A stretch of 64,000 nucleotides of DNA, from NCBI GenBank assembly GCA_900542045.1, contig UQMI01000009.1, positions 9,203-73,202 on the forward strand, in the 5' to 3' direction. Below, one piece after another: positions 45,698 through 55,068 of the stretch. A program made the position numbers and the translations under genes. Below the pieces are notes generated by a model. It ran no database searches. It saw only the letters and a program-made list of their open reading frames with translations, and was not told where the DNA came from. Within the stretch, counting starts at the first letter, position 1; each line of letters opens with the position of its first letter. This stretch comes from an uncultured Blautia sp. Lineage in GTDB: Bacteria; Bacillota; Clostridia; Lachnospirales; Lachnospiraceae.

Positions 45698-45888
45698 ATT
45701 ACCGCTGCCCGATGTGTTTTATGCGGGATTTGGATATCGATATGTTTTATGACAAAGACAAGGATGAGTATTACTGCATCCGCTGCCAGTATACAGGCAA
45801 TGAAGAAGATGTGCTCAAAAGAAATGAGCTGGTCCGTATCCGTTACGGGGCCATGATGAAGCGCTTCCACTTTGATAATCTGGAATAG
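45670..45888 (+). CDS. Small zinc-ribbon protein, 72 aa
   Basis: The product has two CxxC knuckles, YRCPMCFMRDLD (about residue 12) and YYCIRCQYTG (about 36), enough to bind one zinc ion, then a basic C-terminal helix. AAGGAGG lies before the ATG, and the gene begins 28 bases inside the end of the upstream gene, so it is translationally linked to it. A stand-alone zinc ribbon inside a glycosidase operon is unexpected. Nucleic-acid binding or a partner role for the preceding protein are both possible. Confidence 0.72.
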   Translation: MAQAGKGKLNYRCPMCFMRDLDIDMFYDKDKDEYYCIRCQYTGNEEDVLKRNELVRIRYGAMMKRFHFDNLE

Positions 45889-45902
45889 CAGGAGGTTTCA
45901 TA

Positions 45903-47924
45903 ATGACAGGAGGAAGGATTCTCCACGGAGGAGATTACAACCCGGAGCAATGGCTGGAATACCCGGAGATTCTGGAAGAAGACATCAGACTGATGAAACA
46001 GGCAAAGGTTAATTGCGTTACGTTAGGCGTATTTTCCTGGGCCATGCTGGAGCCGGAGGAAGGCCGGTATGATTTTGGATGGCTGGAGCAGATTGTGGAC
46101 CGGTTGGGACAGGAGGATATCCAGGTGGTGCTGGCCACGCCTTCCGGCGCCATGCCTCACTGGCTGACGCAGAGGTATCCGGAAGTGATGCAGGTGCAGG
46201 AGGACGGCACCTGCAACCTTCCCGGAAAGCGTCACAATTTCTGTTACACATCCCCTGTAATGCGGGAAAAGATACAGGCGCTGGACCGGAAGCTGTCTCT
46301 GACATTTGGAAAAAAGGAAAACGTGATCCTGTGGCATATTTCCAATGAGCTGGGCGGAAATTTCGGAGATTCCACCTGCCACTGCCCCCAGTGTCAGGAG
46401 GCGTTCCGCGGCTGGCTGAAAGCGCGGTATCAGACCCTGGAGAACCTGAACCATGCCTGGTGGGGACGGTTCTGGAGTCATGTATATACAGACTGGGAGC
46501 AGATCCACAGCCCCATGCCCCAGGGAGAATACACCATGACGGCACTGAAGCTGGACTGGAGGAGATTTGTGTCAGAACAGATGAGTGATTTCTGTGCCGG
46601 AGAGATCCAGGCGGTGCGCAGCGCTTCTGACCTTCCGGTTACCACGAATTTTATGGATTTCTTCAAAGGCCTGGATTATCGCAGGCTGGCCCGGGAGGTG
46701 GATGTGATCTCCTGGGACAGCTATCCCTGGTGGCACAGCAGTAAGGATGAGGTACCTGTGGCATCTGCCGCAGCGGCCGAGCACAGTCTGATGCGCACCA
46801 TGAAGAAGCAGCCGTTTCTTCTGATGGAGAGCACGCCTTCTTCTGTCAACTGGAGGAACAACAATCCCGTGAAACGGCCGGGGATGCATATGCTTTCATC
46901 CATGCAGGCCATTGCCCACGGTTCGGATTCGGTGCAGTATTTCCAGTGGAGAAAGAGCAGAGGTTCATTTGAAAAGTTTCACGGGGCGGTGGTGGACCAC
47001 AAGAACGGCAGCAACACCCGGACATTCCGGGATGTAACAGCAGTGGGCGAACGGCTGTCCCATCTGACGGAGCTTCTGGATCATACAGTCAACCAGCCGA
47101 AAGCGGCCCTGGTATTTGACTGGGAGAACTGGTGGGCCCTGGAAGATACCACAGGACCCCGGCAGGATCTGGATTATGTGAAGACGATCCTGGAGCATTA
47201 CCGGCCGTTCTGGGAAGCCGGTGTGGATGTGGATCTGATCGGCATGGAGGATTCCCTGGAAGGATACCGGCTGGTGGCAGCGCCGCTGAATTATATGTAC
47301 AGAGAAGGATATGCCGAAAAGGTGGAAAAATTCGTGGCTGGCGGCGGCATCTATGTAACCACCTATTTCAGCGGACTGGTAAACGAGACAGATCTGTGCT
47401 TCCTGGGCGAACACCCTCTGGAAAAAGTACTGGGGATTGTGCAGGAAGAGGTGGATGCGCCCGGTCCGGAATTTGAAAATCACTTCCGGTACCAGGGGCA
47501 GACCTATGCCCTGGGAGGCATGCGGGAAATGATCCATGCAAAGGAACAGACGGAAGTGCTGGCTGTCTATGAGGAAGACTATGTGAAGGGAATGCCGGTG
47601 CTGACCCGGAATTCCTACGGAAAAGGCCAGGCATTCTATCTGGCGGCGGAGACAGAGCTTTCCTTCCTGCAGCAGTTTTATAAAGAACTGCTGAAACAGG
47701 CCGGGGTGGAGAATTCTCTGGGGACAGAGTTGCCTTACGGAGTGACAGTGTCGGAACGGAAATCCTGTGACGGCGGCGATTCTCTGGTGTTTGTCATGAA
47801 TTTCCGCAATGAGCCGGTCTGCATCGAAGGCATTGGGACCTGGCAGGATGCAGAAAGCAAGGAGAAATATGAAAAAGAATTGAAACTGGAAGCCTTTGGC
47901 TGCCGTTTGCTGAAAAGAACATGA
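45903..47924 (+). CDS. Beta-galactosidase, GH42
   Basis: A 673-aa cytosolic enzyme with the three GH42 domains. The barrel has GGDYNPEQW at the N-terminus, acid/base Glu149 in WHISNELGG and nucleophile Glu309 in LLMESTPSSVNW. A cysteine set around CHCPQCQ and further Cys residues matches the zinc site of many GH42 enzymes. GH42 enzymes prefer beta-1,4/1,6-galacto-oligosaccharides, which complements LacZ and the GH53 enzyme. AGGAGG precedes the start. Confidence 0.93.
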   Translation: MTGGRILHGGDYNPEQWLEYPEILEEDIRLMKQAKVNCVTLGVFSWAMLEPEEGRYDFGWLEQIVDRLGQEDIQVVLATPSGAMPHWLTQRYPEVMQVQEDGTCNLPGKRHNFCYTSPVMREKIQALDRKLSLTFGKKENVILWHISNELGGNFGDSTCHCPQCQEAFRGWLKARYQTLENLNHAWWGRFWSHVYTDWEQIHSPMPQGEYTMTALKLDWRRFVSEQMSDFCAGEIQAVRSASDLPVTTNFMDFFKGLDYRRLAREVDVISWDSYPWWHSSKDEVPVASAAAAEHSLMRTMKKQPFLLMESTPSSVNWRNNNPVKRPGMHMLSSMQAIAHGSDSVQYFQWRKSRGSFEKFHGAVVDHKNGSNTRTFRDVTAVGERLSHLTELLDHTVNQPKAALVFDWENWWALEDTTGPRQDLDYVKTILEHYRPFWEAGVDVDLIGMEDSLEGYRLVAAPLNYMYREGYAEKVEKFVAGGGIYVTTYFSGLVNETDLCFLGEHPLEKVLGIVQEEVDAPGPEFENHFRYQGQTYALGGMREMIHAKEQTEVLAVYEEDYVKGMPVLTRNSYGKGQAFYLAAETELSFLQQFYKELLKQAGVENSLGTELPYGVTVSERKSCDGGDSLVFVMNFRNEPVCIEGIGTWQDAESKEKYEKELKLEAFGCRLLKRT

Positions 47925-47944
47925 AAAAAGAGAGGAGAGGTGCT

Positions 47945-50107
47945 GTGAAAGAACATACGACTGGAAGAGTGACGATCCCCACAGATCTGGATGTGGTTCC
48001 GGAAACACTGGAACTGATGAAACGCTGGGGTGCAGATGCGATCCGTGACTGTGACGGTACGGATTATCCGGAAGAACTGAAGCAGGTGGATGCCAAAGTG
48101 TATTCCACGTATTATACCACCCGGAAAGACAATGCATGGGCCCGGGAAAATCCGGATGAAATTCAACAGATGTATATCATGACGCCTTTTTATACGGCTG
48201 TGGAGGGAGAACTGCAGATCCATCTGATGGATCACCTCTACCCGGATATGCTCAAGGTCAATGACCGGGACGATATCGAACGCTGGTGGGAAGTGATCGA
48301 CCGTACCACCGGGGAAGTGGTGCCGGTTTCCAGGTGGTACTATGACGGGGACAGCGGCAACGTGGTGATCCCGGAGCCAGTGCCGTTTCATGAGTATACA
48401 GTAAGCTTTCTGGCCTATATCATGTGGGATCCGGTACATATGTACAACGCAGTGACCAATGGATGGACTGATTTTGAAAAACAGCTCACCTTTGATGTGC
48501 GTCAGCCCAAGACCCATGCCTATTCTATGGAACGTCTGCGGAAATTTATCGCGCAGAATCCCCATGTGGATGTGATCCGCTATACCACATTTTTTCACCA
48601 GTTTACGCTGATCTTTGATGAACTGGCCAGGGAAAAATATGTGGACTGGTATGGGTACTCTGCTTCCGTAAGTCCTTACATCCTGGAACAGTTCGAGAAA
48701 GAAGCGGGCTATCGGTTCCGTCCGGAATTTATCATTGACCAGGGCTATATGAACAATACATACCGGATCCCTTCAAAAGAATTCCTGGATTTTCAGGCGT
48801 TCCAGAGACGGGAAGTGGCGAAGCTAGCCCGGGAAATGGTGGATATCACCCATGAATGCGGAAAAGAAGCCATGATGTTTCTGGGGGATCACTGGATCGG
48901 TATGGAGCCCTTTATGGAAGAGTTTCAGAGTATCGGGCTGGACGCCGTGGTAGGCAGTGTGGGAAATGGTTCTACCCTTCGGCTGATCAGTGATATTGAG
49001 GGTGTACGGTATACCGAAGGCAGGTTCCTTCCGTATTTCTTCCCGGATACCTTCTATGAGGGCGGAGACCCGGTGAAAGAGGCAAAGGTGAACTGGGTAA
49101 CGGCCAGACGGGCTATTCTGCGTAAGCCCATCGACCGGATCGGCTACGGAGGCTATCTGAAGCTGGCCATGGAATTTCCGGATTTTGTGGATTATGTGGA
49201 AGAGGTCTGCCAGGAATTCCGGACTTTATATGACAATATCAAAGGAACCACTCCTTACTGCATCAAGAAAGTGGCGGTGCTGAATTGCTGGGGCAGGATG
49301 CGGGCCTGGGGAAATCATATGGTGCACCATGCCATTTATCACAAACAGAATTATTCTTATGCAGGGGTGATCGAGGCATTGAGCGGAGCGCCTTTTGATG
49401 TGCAGTTTATCAGTTTTGAGGATATCCGCAGGGATCCGTCCATCCTGGACGATATTGATGTGCTGCTCAATGTGGGTGACGGCGACACCGCTTATTCCGG
49501 CGGAGAAAACTGGATTGATGAGAAGATTATCACTGCTGTGAAACGGTTTATTTACCGGGGCGGCGGGTTTATCGGAGTGGGAGAGCCCACAGCCCATCAG
49601 TACGAGGGGCATTTCTTCCAGCTGGCCACAGTCATGGGCGTGGAGAAAGAGACGGGCTTTACTCTGAATGTGGACAAATACAACTGGGAAGAACATGACC
49701 ATTTCATTAAGGAAGACTGTACCGGCCCCATTGATTTCGGTGAAGGAAAGAAAAATATCTATGCTCTGGACGGCACGGAGATCCTGGTGCAGAATGACCA
49801 GGAGGTGCAAATGGCGGTGAACGGGTTCGGAAAAGGACGCTGTGTCTATATCAGCGGTCTTCCCTACAGCTTTGAAAACAGCCGTATCCTGTACCGCTCT
49901 ATCCTCTGGGCTTCTCATGACGAAGAAAACCTTTGCCGCTGGTTCAGTACCAATTTTCATGTGGAAGTTCATGCCTATGTGAAAAATGGGAAATTCTGTG
50001 TAGTAAACAATACCTATGAACCGCAGCATACAACTGTTTACAAAGGAGACGGCTCATGCTTTGCTGTGGATCTGGAGGCGAATCAGATCCTTTGGTATGA
50101 GATTTAG
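47945..50107 (+). CDS. GH112 galactosyl phosphorylase
   Basis: A 720-aa phosphorylase related to lacto-N-biose/galacto-N-biose phosphorylase and beta-1,4-galactosyl-L-rhamnose phosphorylase; it releases galactose 1-phosphate. Family features are GRVTIPTDLDVVPETLELM, WGADAIRDCDGTDYPEEL, WWEVIDRTTGEVVPVSRWYY and the central MFLGDHWIGMEPFMEEF. GTG 47945 has GGAGAGG upstream and starts like known members; ATG 47921 overlaps the GH42 stop and would add 8 residues. With a galactan cluster the galactosyl-rhamnose (RG-I) activity is plausible, but mucin-type lacto-N-biose cannot be excluded. Confidence 0.9.
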   Translation: MKEHTTGRVTIPTDLDVVPETLELMKRWGADAIRDCDGTDYPEELKQVDAKVYSTYYTTRKDNAWARENPDEIQQMYIMTPFYTAVEGELQIHLMDHLYPDMLKVNDRDDIERWWEVIDRTTGEVVPVSRWYYDGDSGNVVIPEPVPFHEYTVSFLAYIMWDPVHMYNAVTNGWTDFEKQLTFDVRQPKTHAYSMERLRKFIAQNPHVDVIRYTTFFHQFTLIFDELAREKYVDWYGYSASVSPYILEQFEKEAGYRFRPEFIIDQGYMNNTYRIPSKEFLDFQAFQRREVAKLAREMVDITHECGKEAMMFLGDHWIGMEPFMEEFQSIGLDAVVGSVGNGSTLRLISDIEGVRYTEGRFLPYFFPDTFYEGGDPVKEAKVNWVTARRAILRKPIDRIGYGGYLKLAMEFPDFVDYVEEVCQEFRTLYDNIKGTTPYCIKKVAVLNCWGRMRAWGNHMVHHAIYHKQNYSYAGVIEALSGAPFDVQFISFEDIRRDPSILDDIDVLLNVGDGDTAYSGGENWIDEKIITAVKRFIYRGGGFIGVGEPTAHQYEGHFFQLATVMGVEKETGFTLNVDKYNWEEHDHFIKEDCTGPIDFGEGKKNIYALDGTEILVQNDQEVQMAVNGFGKGRCVYISGLPYSFENSRILYRSILWASHDEENLCRWFSTNFHVEVHAYVKNGKFCVVNNTYEPQHTTVYKGDGSCFAVDLEANQILWYEI

Positions 50108-50113
50108 CAGGCA

Positions 50114-51469
50114 ATGAAAAAAGAACAGACAATGGATATGACCAGGGGGCCGGTACTGCAGCAGATGGCGGTGTTTGCCTTTCCGGTTCTCCTGGGAATG
50201 TTGTGTCAGAGAATTTATAATTTTGCGGATACGTATATTGTGGGCAGATTTCTGGGCGATCAGGCTCTGGCAGCAGTGAGCATTTCCGGTTCGGCTATGT
50301 ATATGATGTTTTCCATCATGATGGGCGTGACGACAGGTGTGAGTATGGTGATCGCCCAGTTCTATGGTGCCGGAGAGAAAAAGGAAATCCAGGATACGTT
50401 TGTGGCCGGCGCATGGGTATCGGTTCTGATAGCCATTCTTCTCACTGTACTGGGAACTCTGACCGCAGGGCCCCTGCTGGGGCTTCTGCAGACCAGTAAA
50501 GAACTGATGCCTCAGGCGTACAGTTATCTGGTAGTGATCTATCTGGGGTGCGGGGCGACCATGCTTTATAATTTTGCGTCTGCGGTGCTGCGCGCCCTGG
50601 GCAATTCTGTGGTTCCATTAGTATTTTTAATCTTGTCCAGCATTCTGAATGTGATTCTTGATGTGGCTTTTGTGTCCTGGATTCCTATGGGAGTGGCAGG
50701 AGCGGCATTTGCGACGGTGCTTTCCCAGCTCATTTCCGGTGTGCTCTGTCTGGGATATGCCCTTCGTATCCTGCCTCTTCTGCGGGTTCCCAAAAGGCAA
50801 TGGAAACCGAAGCCATATCTGGTAAAGGAAGTGCTTCGTTATGGATTACCCACAGGCCTGCAGATGAGTATTATTTCTGTATCGGATATGACCCTGCAGG
50901 CAGTGGTAAATACTTATGGAACAGCTATGATTGTGGCTTATGGTGTCTGCATGAAGGTTGAAGGCCTGGGATTTCAGCTGGCAGATGCTGTGGGAACGGC
51001 CATGGGAACTTTTGCCGGGCAAAATGCAGGAGCCGGGAATTATCAGAGAATCCGAAAAGGTGTGAACAGCGCATATTTACTGAATCTTCTTTGCTATGGG
51101 ATTTTCTGCCCTGCGGTATTTTTTCTGGCAGAGCCTATCATGCGCGCATTTACCGGTACGCCGGAAGCCATTGCCTACGGTGTAGAATATATGCGGATCT
51201 TTACCGTGTTTTTCCTTGCCGGAGGAATTCTGGTAGTATATCACAATATCCTTCGGGCAACAGGGGATGTGGCAGTAACTGTTCTGATGGGACTCAGCGA
51301 GGTTGTTTCGCGAATTGGCTGTGCATTTCTTCTTCCTGCCTGGTTTGGTTATCGTGGCTTGTGGTTTGTCTCTCCCATTACTTGGATCTGCGCAGCTCTG
51401 GTGGGAGCGGTGCGGTATTATTCGGGGGCCTGGGAGAAAAAACGAAGGAAGAGCGGAAGAATGCAGTGA
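50114..51469 (+). CDS. MATE-family transporter
   Basis: A 451-aa MATE protein with 12 hydrophobic segments; FAFPVLLGMLCQRIYNFADTY and FYGAGEKKE are typical of the DinF/NorM-like bacterial branch. It begins 6 bases after the GH112 stop and is followed at 15 bases by an AraC gene, so it is co-transcribed with the galactoside genes. A role in sugar or by-product efflux is inferred only from context. It is not closely similar to the MATE protein at 33592. Confidence 0.87.
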   Translation: MKKEQTMDMTRGPVLQQMAVFAFPVLLGMLCQRIYNFADTYIVGRFLGDQALAAVSISGSAMYMMFSIMMGVTTGVSMVIAQFYGAGEKKEIQDTFVAGAWVSVLIAILLTVLGTLTAGPLLGLLQTSKELMPQAYSYLVVIYLGCGATMLYNFASAVLRALGNSVVPLVFLILSSILNVILDVAFVSWIPMGVAGAAFATVLSQLISGVLCLGYALRILPLLRVPKRQWKPKPYLVKEVLRYGLPTGLQMSIISVSDMTLQAVVNTYGTAMIVAYGVCMKVEGLGFQLADAVGTAMGTFAGQNAGAGNYQRIRKGVNSAYLLNLLCYGIFCPAVFFLAEPIMRAFTGTPEAIAYGVEYMRIFTVFFLAGGILVVYHNILRATGDVAVTVLMGLSEVVSRIGCAFLLPAWFGYRGLWFVSPITWICAALVGAVRYYSGAWEKKRRKSGRMQ

Positions 51470-51484
51470 GAACGGAGAACCTAT

Positions 51485-52423
51485 ATGAATAAGAGAAAGA
51501 AAAAAGCAAAAATGGAATACCGGTATTATCAGATGCCGCCGGGAAGTTACATCATGGCCCTTCTGGGGGAGAAATGGATCCAGTATTATGGAAGAGATAT
51601 TGATTACCTGCATTTTCATAATTATCTGGAGATTGGATATTGTTATGAGGGACAGGGGACCATGGTTTTTGGGGAGGAAGAGCAGCGGTTTTCCGGGAAA
51701 GAGTTTACCGTAATCCCCAAAAACTATCCGCATACTACCAACAGCGATCTGGATACGGTAAGCTGCTGGGAATACCTTTTTATTGATGTAGAAGGATTTC
51801 TCCAGCAAATGTATAAAGATAATTCTATATTCGCAGAACGGATGATACAGCGGATCAATACCAGAGCGTTGTTTTTGTCAGAAGAGAAGTATCCGGATCT
51901 GGCCCGGCTGGTTCGCAAAATCCTGGATATTATGCGGAATACGGAAGAATTTTATCTGGAGGAGGCCAAAGGAGTTCTGCTGGCATTGCTGGTGGAGATT
52001 TCCCGGTTGAACCGGAAAGAAAGCACAGTCAGCAATGGCAGCGGAGTCAAATTGACTGTATCCATATCCAGAGTACTGGATTATATCAGCAATCACTATA
52101 TGGAACCTATTAAAGTAAAGGAACTGGCAGACCAGATCCATATCAGTGAAACACATTTCCGAAGGCTTTTTTCTTCTTACATGAATATGGGACCTTTGGA
52201 ATATGTGAATTCGGTACGAATCCATACGGCGTGTGAACATCTGCAGAAAACGGACGAATCCATTACAGATATCGCGCATAAATGCGGGTTTACCACAAGC
52301 TCTACTTTTAACCGGAATTTTAAACAGGTTATGGGAGTGACACCCATGGAATGGAGAAAACGGCCGGAGAATTACGAACAGCAGCTCTTGAAATTTAATA
52401 TACATTCAGAGGAAGGTTGGTAA
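51485..52423 (+). CDS. AraC-family regulator
   Basis: A 312-aa protein with an N-terminal cupin-type domain (YLHFHNYLEIGYCYEGQGTM, IPKNYPHTT) and a C-terminal AraC DNA-binding pair (IKVKELADQIHISETHFRRLF, then ITDIAHKCGFTTSSTFNRNF; PMEWRKRP). It is the last regulator of the cluster, in the same direction as the catabolic genes, so it is probably an auto-induced second sensor. The effector is unknown. Confidence 0.87.
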   Translation: MNKRKKKAKMEYRYYQMPPGSYIMALLGEKWIQYYGRDIDYLHFHNYLEIGYCYEGQGTMVFGEEEQRFSGKEFTVIPKNYPHTTNSDLDTVSCWEYLFIDVEGFLQQMYKDNSIFAERMIQRINTRALFLSEEKYPDLARLVRKILDIMRNTEEFYLEEAKGVLLALLVEISRLNRKESTVSNGSGVKLTVSISRVLDYISNHYMEPIKVKELADQIHISETHFRRLFSSYMNMGPLEYVNSVRIHTACEHLQKTDESITDIAHKCGFTTSSTFNRNFKQVMGVTPMEWRKRPENYEQQLLKFNIHSEEGW

Positions 52424-52425
52424 AA

Positions 52426-52938
52426 ATGTACAATTATAAAATTGTAGAACAGGTGACCAGAAAAAAGAAAGCTATGTCCAGTATTCTGCGGGGGATTATG
52501 ATCGTCTTTGCTGTGTTGTTTATTTTGTTTGGAATCGTATTCTCCAGGGGATTTATGCTTCCGGGATTTTTGCTGGTGGTGCTTTATTTTGCCTTTGATG
52601 CGTTCAGCCAGAAGGATTACGAATATGTGCTGGACAATGGCATATTCTCAGTGGACGTGATCTATGGTAAACGTTTCCGCAAGGCCGCCCATGAGCTGGA
52701 TTTAAAAGAACTGGTGACAGTTGCTCCCAACTGGCATCAGGCGGTGGCAAAATACAGAAATAACGGAGGGAGTGTTCGGCTTCCCAAATATGATTACACA
52801 TCTTATGAAGAAAATATACCATATTATACTATGATCGTAGGTGAAAATGGTAGACAGATCAAATTGCTGCTGGATTTGACGGATGAAATGCTGCAGGCCC
52901 TGAAACGGATGTATCCGGAAAAGGTGTATCTGCAGTGA
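52426..52938 (+). CDS. Two-TM membrane protein of unknown function
   Basis: A 170-aa protein with two adjacent hydrophobic segments (residues 25-60; MIVFAVLFILFGIVFSRGFM, then LLVVLYFAFDAF) followed by a soluble beta-rich domain (YVLDNGIFSVDVIYG). No domain is recognised with confidence, though small proteins of this layout are common in Clostridia. ATG 52426 with AGGAAGG upstream is preferred to a start at 52417 inside the preceding gene. Confidence 0.65.
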   Translation: MYNYKIVEQVTRKKKAMSSILRGIMIVFAVLFILFGIVFSRGFMLPGFLLVVLYFAFDAFSQKDYEYVLDNGIFSVDVIYGKRFRKAAHELDLKELVTVAPNWHQAVAKYRNNGGSVRLPKYDYTSYEENIPYYTMIVGENGRQIKLLLDLTDEMLQALKRMYPEKVYLQ

Positions 52939-52968
52939 CGATTCGGTTGTCCGGCTGTCAGAAATCTA

Positions 52969-52997
52969 TTGTAATTTCAGGCGAATCCCGTTATAAT
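52969..52997 (+). promoter_or_regulatory. Promoter of the HD-domain gene
   Basis: TTGTAA, 17-base spacer and perfect TATAAT, then a leader of about 90 bases. Confidence 0.65.
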
Positions 52998-53091
52998 AAA
53001 AATAGGTAACAGAGAAACTATATGAATTTTCAGGCGGACGCGCTGCCTGAATGCGCATTGTCTGCTTGAACAGGGATGGGAGGGATTGCCG

Positions 53092-53586
53092 ATGGACATT
53101 CAATTATCGGAGGAGATTTCCCCAGCGTATTTACAGGAGGTAAGAGATATTCTTACCAGCAGGGAGTTCCTTTCTCTGAGTTTGTACACCCATCATCAAT
53201 GGACTACCAGGCTGATGCACAGTGTGAACGTATCTTATATTTCCTGGCTGATCGCCAGAAAACTGGGATGTGACACAAGAGCGGCTGCAAGAGCCGGACT
53301 GCTGCATGACTTCTGCCCTTATGATTTTGGGAAGAAAACGCCTACGGGAGAGCATCAGGCATTTTTTCATCCTAAGGCTGCTGCAGAGAACAGCCTCCAG
53401 AATTTTGCAGTTAGCGAACGGGAGATAAATGCAATACTGACCCATATGTTTCCGCTGGGGCCAATTCCGAAAAATAAAGAAGCATGGATCATTACACTGG
53501 CTGATAAGATATGTGCCACAATGGAGGTGTGTCACATAGCAGTGGCGCTTGCCAGAGGCGGTCGTGTTGTAGTATATGCTTCCTGA
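53092..53586 (+). CDS. HD-domain metal-dependent phosphohydrolase
   Basis: A 164-aa HD-superfamily protein. Metal ligands are seen in HHQWTTRLMHSVNVSY (His) and LLHDFCPYDFGKK (His-Asp), with a further HMFPLGPIPKN helix that may give a third histidine. Such proteins hydrolyse nucleotides or phosphate esters; the substrate is unknown. ATG 53092 has GGGAGGG before it, with TTG 53086 as an alternative. Confidence 0.83.
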   Translation: MDIQLSEEISPAYLQEVRDILTSREFLSLSLYTHHQWTTRLMHSVNVSYISWLIARKLGCDTRAAARAGLLHDFCPYDFGKKTPTGEHQAFFHPKAAAENSLQNFAVSEREINAILTHMFPLGPIPKNKEAWIITLADKICATMEVCHIAVALARGGRVVVYAS

Positions 53587-53612
53587 TGATTGAATGAAAA
53601 ACAAATGGATGA

Positions 53613-53648
53613 AAATACACCCCCGGTTTTTCTGCCGGGGGTGTATTT
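53613..53648. terminator. 14-bp hairpin after the HD gene
   Basis: AAATACACCCCCGG is perfectly inverted around an 8-base loop. T-rich bases lie within the arm but there is no separate tail. Confidence 0.65.
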
Positions 53649-53694
53649 GCGGACAGACCGCAGACAGAATAAGAGAGATGTGAGGAGAGAAAAA

Positions 53695-54945
53695 ATGGCA
53701 GTGTTCAGACCTTTTCAGGCATTGCGGCCAAAGCGCCAGATGGCGCAGCAGACGGCGGCTCTGCCCTATGACGTCATGAATGAAGAAGAGGCAAGAGAGA
53801 TGGCGGAGGAAGCACCTTTGAGTTTTCTGCATATTGACCGTGCGGAAGTGGATTTTCCCCGGGGCGTGGACCCTTACAGCCAGGACGTTTACCAGAAGGC
53901 CGCTGAGAATTTAAACCGTCTGGAGCAGGAAGGCGTGTATGTGCAGGATCCGGTTCCCGGCTTTTATCTGTACCGGGAGAAAAAAGGAAATTCTGTGCAG
54001 ACCGGTATCGTAGGCTGTGCTTCTGTGGAAGATTACGAAAACGATGTGATCCGGAAGCATGAACTGACCCGAAAGGAAAAGGAAGAGGACCGGATCCGGC
54101 ATGTTGCAGCCTGCCAGGCTCATACGGGGCCTATTTTCCTCACCTGTCCATACCCGGAAGAACTGAAAAAGATCGTAGCGGAATGGATCGATTCCCATGA
54201 ACCAGAGTATGACTTTGCCACGAAAGAACAGGTACAGCAGACTGTATGGGTGGTGGATGACGGGGAACTCTGCAGGAGAATCCAGGAAATCCTGCAGCAG
54301 GTGCCTTCCCTGTATATTGCAGACGGCCATCACCGTGCCGCTTCGGCTGTCCGGGTGGGACAGGAAATGCGGAAGACCAGAGGAGCGGCATATACGGGCG
54401 AAGAAGAATTTAATTATTTTCTGTCGGTTCTTTTTCCGGCAGAGGAGCTGACGATTCTGGGTTATCACCGGGTGGTATCTGATCTGAACGGGATGGATAC
54501 ACGGCAGTTTCTGCGGATGCTGGCAGTGGATTTTGAGATCCTGGTCATGTCCGGATACCGCTGCAAACCCATGGAGAAACACTGTTTCGGCATGTATCTG
54601 GAGGGCGAGTGGTATCACCTGCGTGCCCGTGAGGGAAGCTATTCGGAAAAGGATCCCGTGGAAGCTCTGGATGTGTCGATCCTGCAGAAAAATGTCCTGA
54701 ACCGGCTTCTGGGGATTTCCGATCCACGGACGGATTCCCGTCTGTCCTTTGTAGGCGGCTCCCGGAAACTGCAGGAGATCGAAGAAATGACAGACGCCTC
54801 CGGCGGTGTGGCCTTCACCCTGTACCCCACACAGATTGAAGAACTGATGGACATTGCAGATCAGGGAGAGATCATGCCCCCAAAATCCACCTGGTTTGAG
54901 CCAAAGATCTACAGCGGTCTGTTCATCCATAAGATTGGGGAATAA
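53695..54945 (+). CDS. DUF1015 family protein
   Basis: A 416-aa soluble protein with the DUF1015 opening MAVFRPFQALRP, the highly conserved PSLYIADGHHRAASAVR (about residue 200) and a C-terminal PKSTWFEPKIYSGL. The family is related to ParB-like/SerK folds and is often near serine biosynthesis genes in Clostridia, so serine kinase or related nucleotide chemistry has been suggested; no serine genes are visible here. The ATG at 53695 has GAGGAGAG upstream. Confidence 0.83.
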   Translation: MAVFRPFQALRPKRQMAQQTAALPYDVMNEEEAREMAEEAPLSFLHIDRAEVDFPRGVDPYSQDVYQKAAENLNRLEQEGVYVQDPVPGFYLYREKKGNSVQTGIVGCASVEDYENDVIRKHELTRKEKEEDRIRHVAACQAHTGPIFLTCPYPEELKKIVAEWIDSHEPEYDFATKEQVQQTVWVVDDGELCRRIQEILQQVPSLYIADGHHRAASAVRVGQEMRKTRGAAYTGEEEFNYFLSVLFPAEELTILGYHRVVSDLNGMDTRQFLRMLAVDFEILVMSGYRCKPMEKHCFGMYLEGEWYHLRAREGSYSEKDPVEALDVSILQKNVLNRLLGISDPRTDSRLSFVGGSRKLQEIEEMTDASGGVAFTLYPTQIEELMDIADQGEIMPPKSTWFEPKIYSGLFIHKIGE

Positions 54946-54960
54946 CAGAGAAGTTTATGG

Positions 54961-55010
54961 ACTGCAGCAACAGGACTGCCGAAAGGGCAGGTCTTTGCTG
55001 CAGTTTTTTT
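54961..55010 (+). terminator. Terminator of the DUF1015 gene
   Basis: ACTGCAGCAA with TTGCTGCAGT encloses a second small stem, then TTTTTTT. The T run is shared with the next inverted repeat. Confidence 0.85.
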
Positions 55011-55059
55011 GTGATAGGAAAGTCAGAACAGAATGTTTTACTTTCCTATCACAAAAAAA
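55004..55059. repeat. Perfect 20-bp inverted repeat
   Basis: TTTTTTTGTGATAGGAAAGT (55004-55023) is perfectly inverted at 55040-55059 around 16 bases. It gives a second terminator-like structure working in both directions. Confidence 0.8.
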
Positions 55060-55068
55060 CGCTCCGCG

